Shown one piece after another: positions 1 through 7,603 of a DNA stretch of 42,072 bases; the first letter of the stretch is position 1, and every line of letters starts with the position of its first letter. The stretch is from positions 1 to 42,072 of the forward strand of contig JBKPND010000094.1 in assembly GCA_046732465.1 (NCBI GenBank), written 5' to 3'. A program made the position numbers and the translations under genes. Origin of the DNA: DASUPK01 sp046732465 (lineage in GTDB: Bacteria > Actinomycetota > Thermoleophilia > Solirubrobacterales > 70-9). The notes under the pieces were generated by a model. The model searched no databases and had not been told where the DNA came from. It worked only from the letters and a program-made list of their open reading frames with translations.

Positions 1-828
1 GGGATGAAGACGACCGCCACCAAGAAGGGCGACAAGTGGGTCATCAACGGCTCCAAGTGCTTCATCACCAACGGCGGCTACGCGGACTGGTTCACGGTCT
101 ACGCCAAGACCGACAAGGACGCCGGCCACCGCGGCATCTCCGCTTTCGTCGTCCCCAAGGACGACACGGTGACGGTCGACAAGAAGGAGGACAAGCTCGG
201 CCAGCGCGCCTCCAACACCGCGACCATCACCTTCAACGAGACAGAGATCCCCGCTGAGAACCTGCTCGGCGAGGAGAACCACGGTTTCAAGCTCGCGATG
301 ATGACCCTGGATCGGACCCGCCCGGGCGTCGCCGCGATGGCCGTCGGCATCGCCAAGGCGGCCCTCGAGTTCGCCTCGGACTACTCCAAGGAGCGAGTCC
401 AGTTCGGCGTCCCGATCGCCATGCACCAGGCGGTCGCGTTCATGATCGCCGACATGGCGACCAAGGTCGAGGCGAGTCGCCTGCTCGTCTGGAACTCGGC
501 GGTCCTGCTCGACCAGGGCAAGCGCAACACCCTCGCCGCCTCGCACGCGAAGCGGTTCTCCGCGGACTCCGCCATGGAGGTCACCACGGACGCCGTCCAG
601 GTCTACGGCGGCTACGGCTTCATCAAGGAGTACCCCGTCGAGAAGCTGATGCGCGACGCCAAGATCATGCAGCTGTACGAGGGCACCTCGCAGATCCAGC
701 GCCTGGTGATCGCCAAGGAGCTCCTCATGGGCCGCCAGGCCGACGAGGAGACGCCCGAGGCGAAGGCGGCCAAGGCCAAGGAGAACGGAACGGCGGGGTC
801 GCCCGAGAAGGCGCCCGCCACCGCGTAG
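1..828 (+). CDS. acyl-CoA dehydrogenase, 3' part (5' end outside window)
   Basis: FAD-dependent acyl-CoA dehydrogenase, catalysing the first alpha,beta-dehydrogenation of fatty-acyl-CoA beta-oxidation in the cytoplasm, with electrons passed to ETF. The reading frame is open from the first base. The visible part begins in the middle beta domain (KWVINGSKCFITNG, the FAD/substrate region) and runs through the C-terminal helical domain. The stretch LYEGTSQIQR carries the expected catalytic-base glutamate, encoded near 679-681. About 275 codons are seen of a family usually near 380-400, so roughly the first third is missing. The apparent ATG at base 4 is internal, not the start. The last ~30 residues are an Ala/Lys/Glu-rich tail beyond the usual family end. 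A strong hairpin follows. Substrate chain length cannot be read from the sequence. Confidence 0.93.
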   Translation, partial: GMKTTATKKGDKWVINGSKCFITNGGYADWFTVYAKTDKDAGHRGISAFVVPKDDTVTVDKKEDKLGQRASNTATITFNETEIPAENLLGEENHGFKLAMMTLDRTRPGVAAMAVGIAKAALEFASDYSKERVQFGVPIAMHQAVAFMIADMATKVEASRLLVWNSAVLLDQGKRNTLAASHAKRFSADSAMEVTTDAVQVYGGYGFIKEYPVEKLMRDAKIMQLYEGTSQIQRLVIAKELLMGRQADEETPEAKAAKAKENGTAGSPEKAPATA

Positions 829-851
829 GGATCCCTCAAACCGAACCGCTC

Positions 852-882
852 ACGAGCGCCCCGGAGACCCCGGGGCGCTCGT
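852..882. terminator. bidirectional hairpin terminator
   Basis: A perfect 13-bp stem (852-864 with 870-882) and a 5-nt loop lie between the convergent acyl-CoA dehydrogenase and VOC genes. The stem is nearly pure G/C. Only a short TTT follows on the plus side, so this is a hairpin terminator without a long U tract. Its symmetry would serve both strands. Confidence 0.8.
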
Positions 883-903
883 CGTTTGCGTATCGATGTG
901 TCG

Positions 904-1797
904 CTATGCGGCGCGCGACGCCGCGCCCGTATCCATCGCCGGGTCGCGGTTCTCGGGCGCGTACTTGCTCGCGATGAAGGTCGCACCCTGCGGGTCAGCG
1001 ATCGTGGTCGTCCGGACCCAAGGGGCATCCATCGGCGCGACGATCACCTTGCCGCCGAGCTCGGGCGCCTTCGCGGCGATCGCGTCGGCGTCGTCGACCG
1101 CGAAGGTCACGCTCCAATGCGGGCGCGCGTCTGGCTGGTCGTCGCCGATCGGGAGGATCGACGCGACCACATCCACGAACCCCTCGGGGCCGCCCGCCTC
1201 CTCGGTCTGCTTCCGGATGTCCGGGTTGTATTCGCGCTCGAGGTGATCGCCGTAGCCGGGCAGCGTCCACATCTCGAAGCCGCCGGGCAGCTCCAGCGTC
1301 GTCCAGCCGAACACCGCGCCGTAGAAGCGCTTGGCACCCTCGGGGTCACGGGTGTTGAGCCCGTTGAAGTTGAGACTCCCGTGCTCGTTGACGATCTGCG
1401 CGCCCTTGTGCTCGTTCGCCTGCCAGACGGAGAACACCGCGCCCTCGGGATCGGTGAACACCCCCATCCGGCCAAAAGCCATCACATCGAACGGCTCCAT
1501 CACCACGTTGCCGCCGGCATCGCGGATCTTCGACGCCGTCTGGTCCGCGCTCTCGACCCAGATGTAGGTGTTCCAGGCCGCCTCCGGAGGCGTCCCCTCC
1601 GGGATCGACCCGACGGCCGCGACGTCGCCGCCGCGGATCCGGGCGATGAAGTACTTGCCGGGGCTGTCCGGCGGCATCACGTTCTCGAACTCCCAGCCGA
1701 ACAGGCCGCTATAGAAGTCGACCGCCGCCTCGGGATCGGGCTGGCTCGTGTCGACCCAACAGGGGACGCCGGGGATATATCCGCTGCGCTCGGGCAT
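904..1797 (-). CDS. tandem VOC (glyoxalase/bleomycin-resistance fold) protein
   Basis: A 297-residue cytoplasmic protein made of two VOC modules, about residues 1-120 and 130-285. Each shows the pattern of a secondary-structure-rich start, an FYxGLFGWE or FYGAVFGWT helix, and a DPEGA/DPQGA end. VOC proteins are metal-binding enzymes or binding proteins (glyoxalases, dioxygenases, antibiotic-binding proteins), and the substrate here cannot be assigned. The ATG start is supported by a strong GGAAGGAG ribosome binding site 6-7 nt upstream. The gene is divergent from a WYL-domain regulator, with an inverted repeat in the shared promoter region, so that regulator probably controls it. It converges on the acyl-CoA dehydrogenase through a shared terminator. 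Confidence 0.88.
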   Translation of the reverse strand: MPERSGYIPGVPCWVDTSQPDPEAAVDFYSGLFGWEFENVMPPDSPGKYFIARIRGGDVAAVGSIPEGTPPEAAWNTYIWVESADQTASKIRDAGGNVVMEPFDVMAFGRMGVFTDPEGAVFSVWQANEHKGAQIVNEHGSLNFNGLNTRDPEGAKRFYGAVFGWTTLELPGGFEMWTLPGYGDHLEREYNPDIRKQTEEAGGPEGFVDVVASILPIGDDQPDARPHWSVTFAVDDADAIAAKAPELGGKVIVAPMDAPWVRTTTIADPQGATFIASKYAPENRDPAMDTGAASRAA

Positions 1798-1848
1798 CGC
1801 TCACTCCTTCCGTGACTGACTGGTCGGGAAGGAACCTACATCGCATTT

Positions 1849-1865
1849 AGGTCAGGATCTGTCCT
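1849..1865. promoter_or_regulatory. inverted repeat, probable operator of the WYL regulator
   Basis: AGGTCAG-GAT-CTGTCCT: two 7-nt half sites that match in six of seven positions, with a 3-nt spacer, in the 92-nt divergent promoter region between the VOC gene and the WYL/DeoR-type regulator. The position is typical for an autoregulatory operator. Binding is inferred, not shown. Confidence 0.55.
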
Positions 1866-1889
1866 CAATCTTCGAGAGGATTCAACGCC

Positions 1890-2849
1890 ATGACTGAGAC
1901 CTCGAGCCGCCTGCTGGAGCTCCTCTCGCTCCTGCAGACCCGTCGCGACTGGCCCGGCGGCGAGCTCGCCGAGCGAGTCGGGGTGTCCGGCCGGACGGTC
2001 CGCCGCGACATCGAGCGGCTGCGCAACCTCGGCTACCCGGTCGAGTCGCTCACCGGCCCCGCCGGCGGCTACACGCTCCGCGCCGGGACGGCGATGCCGC
2101 CGCTCTTGCTCGATGACGACGAGGCGATCGCGATCGCAGTCGGACTCCGCACCGCGGCGCGGTCGTCGGTGACCGGGATCGAGGAGACGGCGGTGCGCGC
2201 ACTGGTCAAGCTCGAGCAGGTGCTGCCCGGGCACCTGCGCCGCCGCGTCGCGGCGCTCGGATCGGCGACGGTCGCACCTCCGGGGGGCGGTCCCACCGTT
2301 GACCCGCAGGATCTGACCGCAATCGCCGCGGCGTGTCGGGACTGCGAGCGACTGCGCTTCGGCTACCGGACTCGCGACGGCACCAACAGCCGCCGCGAGG
2401 TCGAGCCGCACTCGCTCGTCAACTTCGGCCGCCGCTGGTATCTGGTCGCCTGGGATCGCCACCGAGAGGCCTGGCGCACGTTCCGGGTCGACCGCGTCTC
2501 GCGACCCGCCTCCGCCGGCACACGCTTCGACCAGCGGAAGCTGCCGGCCAAGGACGCGGCCGCGTTCGTCGAGCAGAACATCGCCGGCGCGCCGAGCCGC
2601 TACGAGGCGCGGGTCACGCTGCATGCCCCCGCGGAGGAGATGGCCGCCCGACCCGCCTGCCACTGGGGGAAGATCCAGCGGATCGACGCGGGGACCTGTG
2701 AGTTCCGCACCGGCGACGACGATCTTGGCTGGCTGGCGGTGCGCATCGCGATGCTCGGCGTGGATTTTGAGGTCCACGAGCCGCCGGAGCTGGTCGAGCA
2801 CATGGGCGAGCTTGGGGACCGGCTCGAGCGCGCGCTTGCGCGTGCGTAA
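1890..2849 (+). CDS. YafY-type HTH/WYL-domain transcriptional regulator
   Basis: A 319-residue DNA-binding regulator. An N-terminal winged HTH (HTH_11/DeoR-like, residues ~5-60, with LAERVGVSGRTVRRDIERL as the recognition region) is followed by a linker and a WYL domain (~145-205). The name-giving triplet is seen in FGRRWYLVAWD near residue 183. A C-terminal WCX-like extension ends the protein. WYL domains sense small ligands or nucleic acids in other systems; the ligand here is unknown. GAGAGGA lies 9 nt before the ATG. The divergent VOC gene and the inverted repeat between them suggest local control. The downstream ExoD-like gene follows closely and may be co-transcribed. Confidence 0.9.
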   Translation: MTETSSRLLELLSLLQTRRDWPGGELAERVGVSGRTVRRDIERLRNLGYPVESLTGPAGGYTLRAGTAMPPLLLDDDEAIAIAVGLRTAARSSVTGIEETAVRALVKLEQVLPGHLRRRVAALGSATVAPPGGGPTVDPQDLTAIAAACRDCERLRFGYRTRDGTNSRREVEPHSLVNFGRRWYLVAWDRHREAWRTFRVDRVSRPASAGTRFDQRKLPAKDAAAFVEQNIAGAPSRYEARVTLHAPAEEMAARPACHWGKIQRIDAGTCEFRTGDDDLGWLAVRIAMLGVDFEVHEPPELVEHMGELGDRLERALARA

Positions 2850-2859
2850 GAATGCGCCG

Positions 2860-3480
2860 ATGCCGGAAGCGGCAGCGACGGCCGAGGAGGCAAGACTCAG
2901 CGACCGCCTCGAGAGCTGGTTCGCTAGCCCAGGGCCCAAGACTGTCGGCAGCCTGATCGAGCTCTTCGGCGAGAAGAGCTTCGCCGTGCTCTTCGTGCTG
3001 CTGCTGGCGTTGCCCGCGCTGCCGCTCCCAACCGGCGGCGTGACCCATCTGTTCGAGCTGATCGCGATGCTGCTCGCGCTGGAGCTGATCGTGGGCCGGC
3101 GAACGGTGTGGCTGCCCGAGCGCTGGCGGCGGCGGGAACTCGGGCCCGCTGCCCAGAAGCGGTTCTCCGAGGTCCTGCTCCGGCGGATCCGCTGGCTGGA
3201 GCGCCACTCGCGCCCGCGCCTCGGCTTTCTGCTCACCCACCGCCTGAGCGGAATCGTCTTCGGGGTACTCGTCCTGCTTCTGAGCGTGGCCGCGTTCGTC
3301 GCGCCGCCCTTCACCGGGCTCGACACGCTGCCCTCGCTGGGCGTCGTCGTACTCAGTGTCGGCGTCCTGCTCGACGACGCCCTGCTGGTGCTCGCCGGCC
3401 TGCTGATCGGACTCGTCGGCGTGGCGGTGGTGATCGCCCTCGGGAGGGTCGCACTCCACGAGGCTGGCCGAATCTTCTAA
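2860..3480 (+). CDS. ExoD-family (exopolysaccharide synthesis) membrane protein
   Basis: A 206-residue integral membrane protein of the ExoD family. The N-terminal motif region SLIELFGEKSFAVLFVLLL is followed by PALPLPTGG and a WLPERWRRREL stretch, the conserved core of the family. Several membrane segments follow (around residues 45-80 and three in the C-terminal half). ExoD was named for an exopolysaccharide and alkali-sensitivity phenotype in rhizobia; its biochemical role is unknown. The ATG at 2860 is 10 nt after the WYL regulator stop. An in-frame GTG at 2842, overlapping that stop by 8 nt, is an alternative start. Neither has a clear ribosome binding site, so the start is uncertain. 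Confidence 0.8.
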   Translation: MPEAAATAEEARLSDRLESWFASPGPKTVGSLIELFGEKSFAVLFVLLLALPALPLPTGGVTHLFELIAMLLALELIVGRRTVWLPERWRRRELGPAAQKRFSEVLLRRIRWLERHSRPRLGFLLTHRLSGIVFGVLVLLLSVAAFVAPPFTGLDTLPSLGVVVLSVGVLLDDALLVLAGLLIGLVGVAVVIALGRVALHEAGRIF

Positions 3481-3503
3481 GCCTCCACGTCCAGCTCCGG
3501 GGA

Positions 3504-3509
3504 TAGGGT
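3504..3509 (+). promoter_or_regulatory. -10 element (TAGGGT) of a leaderless promoter
   Basis: TAGGGT ends 8 nt before the GTG start of the MFS gene, and no Shine-Dalgarno is visible. The transcript probably begins at or next to the start codon. Confidence 0.5.
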
Positions 3510-3517
3510 CCACGCCG

Positions 3518-4921
3518 GTGTCCGACGAGTACCAGCGCTATCGCGTCCTCTGGCCTCTCGTCCCGGCCATGGCGATGGTGATGATCGACTTCACCATCGT
3601 CTCGATCTCGGCGACGACGATCCAGCGCGACGTACACCTAACCGAGACGGGCGAGCAGTGGCTGGTCACCGCCTACGCCCTCGCCACGGCAGCCTTCGTC
3701 GCCCTCGGCGGCCGGCTCGGGGACATCTTCGGCCACCGCCGGATCGTCGTCATCGGGGTGATCCTGTTCGCGGTCAGCTCGCTGCTGTGCGGGCTCGTCC
3801 CCGACACGGGCGCCGCCGAGGCCTGGCTGATCGTCTGCCGCTCGATCCAGGGGGCGGCCGGCGGCCTGCTGATCCCCTCCGCGACCGTCCTCGTCCTCGA
3901 CGCCTTCCCGCCTAAGGAGCGCGGCAGGGGCCTGTCGGTCTTCTTCATCGTCGCCGGCCTGTTCACGGCGATCGGCCCGATCGCCGGCGCCTATCTGACC
4001 CAGTTCTGGACCTGGAGGGCGATCTTCTGGATCAACGTCCCGGTCGCGATCCTGGCGCTCAGCGAGATCTACTTCGCGAAGCTCCGGGACATCAAGAACC
4101 CGGCTCGAATCGATATCCGCGGGGCGATGTTGATCGTTGCCGGGATGGCGTTATTGGTTCTCGGGATCCAGCAGTCGACGGTCTGGGGATGGGGTGACGC
4201 GCGGACACTCGGCTCGATCATCGTCGGCGTCCTGCTCCTGATTGGGTTCGTCTTCGCCGAGCGGAACACCGAGGATCCGCTGATCGACGTTCGCGCGATG
4301 GCGGCGAACCGCCCATTCGCGGTCGACAACATCCTCACCTTCCTGGTCTTCGGACCCTGGCTGGCCGTCTTCTTCTTCGGCAGCGTCTACTTCCAGGTCG
4401 CCGTGCAGCAGCAGCCGACGGAGGCGGGCTTCTCGATCCTGACGATGTTCTACTCGTTCTTCGTCGCTGCCCGGATCGGGGGCCGCTGGATGGACAAGTG
4501 GGGGGCGAAAAGGCCGGTCGCGCTGGGTTTGGCGGCGGGGACGGTCGGCATGATCCTCTGGGCCTCGGAGCTCGACGGGCTGAGCCGCTCGGCGACCCTG
4601 GCTGGGATGCTGGTCACGGGCGCCGGGTTCGGCCTCGTCTTCTCGCCGCTCAACGCCGATGCGCTGAATCGGCTGCCCGACACGATGCGCGGCCAGGGGT
4701 CCGGGATCACCCAGACCTTCCGCAACTTCGGCTCGGCTCTGGGCATGGCCGTCATGGGGACGATCATCGCCAGCTCCTCCGATGCCGTCGGGGCGGCCGG
4801 GCTCGACGACTTCGTCGACGCGATGAAGACCGCCTGGTACGTCGGCGCGGGCATGCTCGCCGCGGGCTGGATCGTCTGTCAGCTGTTCATGCCCGGCGGC
4901 ACCCAGCAGGACATCGAGTAG
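3518..4921 (+). CDS. MFS transporter, DHA2-type drug/H+ antiporter
   Basis: A 467-residue major facilitator with about 14 hydrophobic segments. It shows motif A (GGRLGDIFGHRRI, loop 2-3) and the DHA2 motif C region around FTAIGPIAGAYL. Family members export lipophilic drugs, dyes or metabolites using the proton gradient. The substrate cannot be inferred. The GTG start is supported by the TAGGGT hexamer 8 nt upstream rather than by a ribosome binding site. It ends 12 nt before the convergent stop of the cellulose-synthase-like gene, leaving no room for a separate terminator. Confidence 0.9.
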   Translation: MSDEYQRYRVLWPLVPAMAMVMIDFTIVSISATTIQRDVHLTETGEQWLVTAYALATAAFVALGGRLGDIFGHRRIVVIGVILFAVSSLLCGLVPDTGAAEAWLIVCRSIQGAAGGLLIPSATVLVLDAFPPKERGRGLSVFFIVAGLFTAIGPIAGAYLTQFWTWRAIFWINVPVAILALSEIYFAKLRDIKNPARIDIRGAMLIVAGMALLVLGIQQSTVWGWGDARTLGSIIVGVLLLIGFVFAERNTEDPLIDVRAMAANRPFAVDNILTFLVFGPWLAVFFFGSVYFQVAVQQQPTEAGFSILTMFYSFFVAARIGGRWMDKWGAKRPVALGLAAGTVGMILWASELDGLSRSATLAGMLVTGAGFGLVFSPLNADALNRLPDTMRGQGSGITQTFRNFGSALGMAVMGTIIASSSDAVGAAGLDDFVDAMKTAWYVGAGMLAAGWIVCQLFMPGGTQQDIE

Positions 4922-4933
4922 CTCGGGATCCGT

Positions 4934-7603
4934 CTAGCCCGGGCAGCCGCCGAGCGCCGAGGAGGTCAGCATGACGCGGCCGAGCGCGACCCAGGCCGCG
5001 CCGTAGTAGGTCGGGTGGGCGGAGTTCGCCTCGGCGGCCCGGTCGAGGAGCTGATGCAGCTCTCCGTCCTCGTCGGCGGCCTTGGCCGCAGCCGCGGCCG
5101 CGACGTAGCTGGCGGCGTGGGTCAGCCGGCCGTCGGGCATGCCCTCGAGCGAGTAGGTCGCGACGCCCGGGTTGTGGCGGTAGAGCGGCCAGACCCGGGC
5201 GGCCGCCCGGCGGTCGGCGGGCACGCAGCTCTCGGCCGAGCGGATGGCGAAGCGAAGGGCGTCGAGCCCGGAGGCGGGAGTGGCGGAGCTCGCGGAGGTG
5301 GCGGCGGGATTCCCGGGGTTGGCGATCGCGGTCGCGGACGCGGAGGCCTCCCCGTCGCCCGACGTCGCCAATGAGTCCACCCGCGCCCAATCGGGGGGCA
5401 GACCAGGTCCTGCCGTCAGCGAGGTGGCGATCGCGCGGCTCGTCCCCGCGAGGTCGTCCCAGCGCGAATCCGTGTGGGCGGCGGCCAGATCGGCGTACGC
5501 GCGGGGCGAGAAGTAACTCGGGTTCACGACAAGGGGCACGGACCTAGCCCAGGGACCGGCAGTCAGAACGGGCAGGCCGTCCACATCGGCCGTCTCGCGG
5601 TCGAGCACCGCCTGCCCGATCCGCTCGCCGGACCTCGTGTATTCCTCGGAGCCGAAGCGCTTGCCCGCCAGAACGAGGGCGCGGGCGGCGTCGAGGTCGG
5701 CGTCGGTCGCGGGCTCGTCGGAATCCACCCGCCCGTCGGCCCAGTGGTAGGCGAGCAGCCCGTTGTCCAGTTCCAGGTTCTGGCTGGTCCAGTGCCAGAC
5801 CCGCTCGAAGCGCGCCTTGTCGTCGAGCGCGACGGCGAGCAGCATGGCGTAGCCCTGGCCCTCGCTGACCGTGTCGCCGCCCTGATCGGTGCGGACCACC
5901 CTGCCGTCGGGTCGGACGTAGTCGTCGAAGAAGGAGACCGCAGCCTCGTGGGCCTGCTCGGAGAGGGTCGGGTGGCTGGCGAGGCCCTTGCTGCCCAGGA
6001 CCCCGACGCCGGCTGGCACGAGCACGGCGGCAGCCAGCATCGACACCGCCACGGGCTTCGGCCATCGCCGAGTTGTCGCCGGGGGTCCCGGGCGGGGCGG
6101 GTCCGGGAGCAGGGGAGCCGAGGGCCGCAGCCGTAAGGCCGGGATCGCGGCGGTCAGCAGCACCGTCGCGTGCAGCGAGGCGAAGGCGACGTTGTTGAGC
6201 GTCGCCGCGCCGTGGCTGCGGCTGAGCCCGTAGGCGGCGGACCCGATCAGGACGGCGACCGCGAGCAGCGCGGGGGCCACTGCCCGCGGCTGTCGGGCGA
6301 TGGTGCCGTGCTTCGGAGTGACGACGAACCTCGCCGGTCGCCGCAACAGGGAGTTGACGGCCGCCTGCACGTGGATCCAGAAGGAGCCGGCGGCCAGGGC
6401 GAAGGCCTCATAGGTGTAGGTGCCGTACCCGGCGAGCGCGACGGTGGCGAGCGCGCCGACGTAGTAGGGGGCGAAGTGGAGCAGGAACTGATCGGCGGTG
6501 GCCGCGGCCAGGGGCTGGGCGCCGGTCAGGATCCGGATCACCGGCAGCGACATGTAGATCAGCAGCGTCAGGCCGCTGAGGAAGTAGGTCGACGAGAGCA
6601 GGTACTGGAGGCGCACCCGCCAGGGCAGCCGCGAGCGCAGCACCAGCGGGATCGCCCCGAGGCAGCCGCGAGCCCAGCGCTGCTGCTGGGAGACGTACGA
6701 GGCCATGTCCTCGGGGCCGAGTCCGGAGGCGAGCACCTCGGCGACGTAGACGCTCCGCCAGCCCGCCTCGTGCAGGCGGACCGAGAGCTCGAAGTCCTCG
6801 GTCACCGAGTCCTCGGAGAAGCCACCGACCTCCTCGAGCGCGCTGCGGCGGAACACGACGTTCGTCCCGCAGCAGAAGATCGAGTCCAGCCCGTCCTTCC
6901 CCCGCGCGATCGGCCCGAAGAAGAGGTTCTGCTGGGCAGCCGCCGCGGCTGCGATCGGCCCGCTCTCGCCGTTGGCGTAGTACTGCGGCGTCTGCACGAA
7001 GGCGACGCCGAAGTCCTCGAGATAGCCGGTCGTGTGGGCGAGGAACTCCGGCCGCGGCACGTGGTCGCAGTCGAGCACGGCGACATAGGGCGCGGAGGTG
7101 TGCCGCAGCGCGTTGTTCAGGTTGCCCGCCTTCGCGCCGACGTTCTGATCACGGGTCAGGTAGCCGACGCGGTACCGCGACGCCAGGCTCTCCATCTCCG
7201 AGCGTCCCCCGTCGTCGAGCAGCCAGACGCGCACCTCCGCGCCGTGCATGGAGGCGGCGCCGGCCACCGTCGGCTCGACGACGTCGATCGGCTCGTCATA
7301 GACCGGGATCAGCACGTCGACGGCCTCGTTGCCGACCGGGGCGCGACCCGGCCTCATCCGCTGGTGGGAGCACGTCCACCAGAAGCCGACGGCCTGGATC
7401 AGGTTGAAGCCCTCCGCCGCGATCAGCAGCCCGAAGAGAATCGGGTTGCCGACGTGCGCACCCCCGAGGAGCCAGGAGAGGTACCAGACAGCGAGCACGG
7501 CGCAGATCACGGCCATCAGGAAGGCACGCCGGCGCGCCCCTCGCTGGTCCGGCATCGGCCAGTGGATGGGGGCGAGCCGCGGGTCTGCGGCGGCGGCGCT
7601 CAC
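4934..7603 (-). CDS. cellulose-synthase-like GT2 fused to a GH8 glucanase
   Basis: An 889-residue bifunctional membrane protein. Two N-terminal membrane segments (~27-78) lead into a processive GT2 domain with all key motifs: VLIPVYDEP (D103), LLDDGG, DCD (D178/D180), TED (268-270) and QQQRW (306-310). Several membrane helices follow (~335-490); no PilZ-type RxxxR/DxSxxG is seen. After a further membrane segment (~518-536) comes a GH8 domain, placed outside, with SEGQGYAM (catalytic acid E581), ATDADLDAA (D634/D636) and NPSYFSPRAY (694-703). The two halves match BcsA and BcsZ, normally separate genes: polymer synthesis and export plus beta-1,4-glucan trimming. The GTG start overlaps the upstream stop as GTGA. 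A Ser/Ala-rich insert at ~748-778 interrupts the GH8 part. The exact polymer is unknown. Confidence 0.9.
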   Translation of the reverse strand: MSAAAADPRLAPIHWPMPDQRGARRRAFLMAVICAVLAVWYLSWLLGGAHVGNPILFGLLIAAEGFNLIQAVGFWWTCSHQRMRPGRAPVGNEAVDVLIPVYDEPIDVVEPTVAGAASMHGAEVRVWLLDDGGRSEMESLASRYRVGYLTRDQNVGAKAGNLNNALRHTSAPYVAVLDCDHVPRPEFLAHTTGYLEDFGVAFVQTPQYYANGESGPIAAAAAAQQNLFFGPIARGKDGLDSIFCCGTNVVFRRSALEEVGGFSEDSVTEDFELSVRLHEAGWRSVYVAEVLASGLGPEDMASYVSQQQRWARGCLGAIPLVLRSRLPWRVRLQYLLSSTYFLSGLTLLIYMSLPVIRILTGAQPLAAATADQFLLHFAPYYVGALATVALAGYGTYTYEAFALAAGSFWIHVQAAVNSLLRRPARFVVTPKHGTIARQPRAVAPALLAVAVLIGSAAYGLSRSHGAATLNNVAFASLHATVLLTAAIPALRLRPSAPLLPDPPRPGPPATTRRWPKPVAVSMLAAAVLVPAGVGVLGSKGLASHPTLSEQAHEAAVSFFDDYVRPDGRVVRTDQGGDTVSEGQGYAMLLAVALDDKARFERVWHWTSQNLELDNGLLAYHWADGRVDSDEPATDADLDAARALVLAGKRFGSEEYTRSGERIGQAVLDRETADVDGLPVLTAGPWARSVPLVVNPSYFSPRAYADLAAAHTDSRWDDLAGTSRAIATSLTAGPGLPPDWARVDSLATSGDGEASASATAIANPGNPAATSASSATPASGLDALRFAIRSAESCVPADRRAAARVWPLYRHNPGVATYSLEGMPDGRLTHAASYVAAAAAAKAADEDGELHQLLDRAAEANSAHPTYYGAAWVALGRVMLTSSALGGCPG

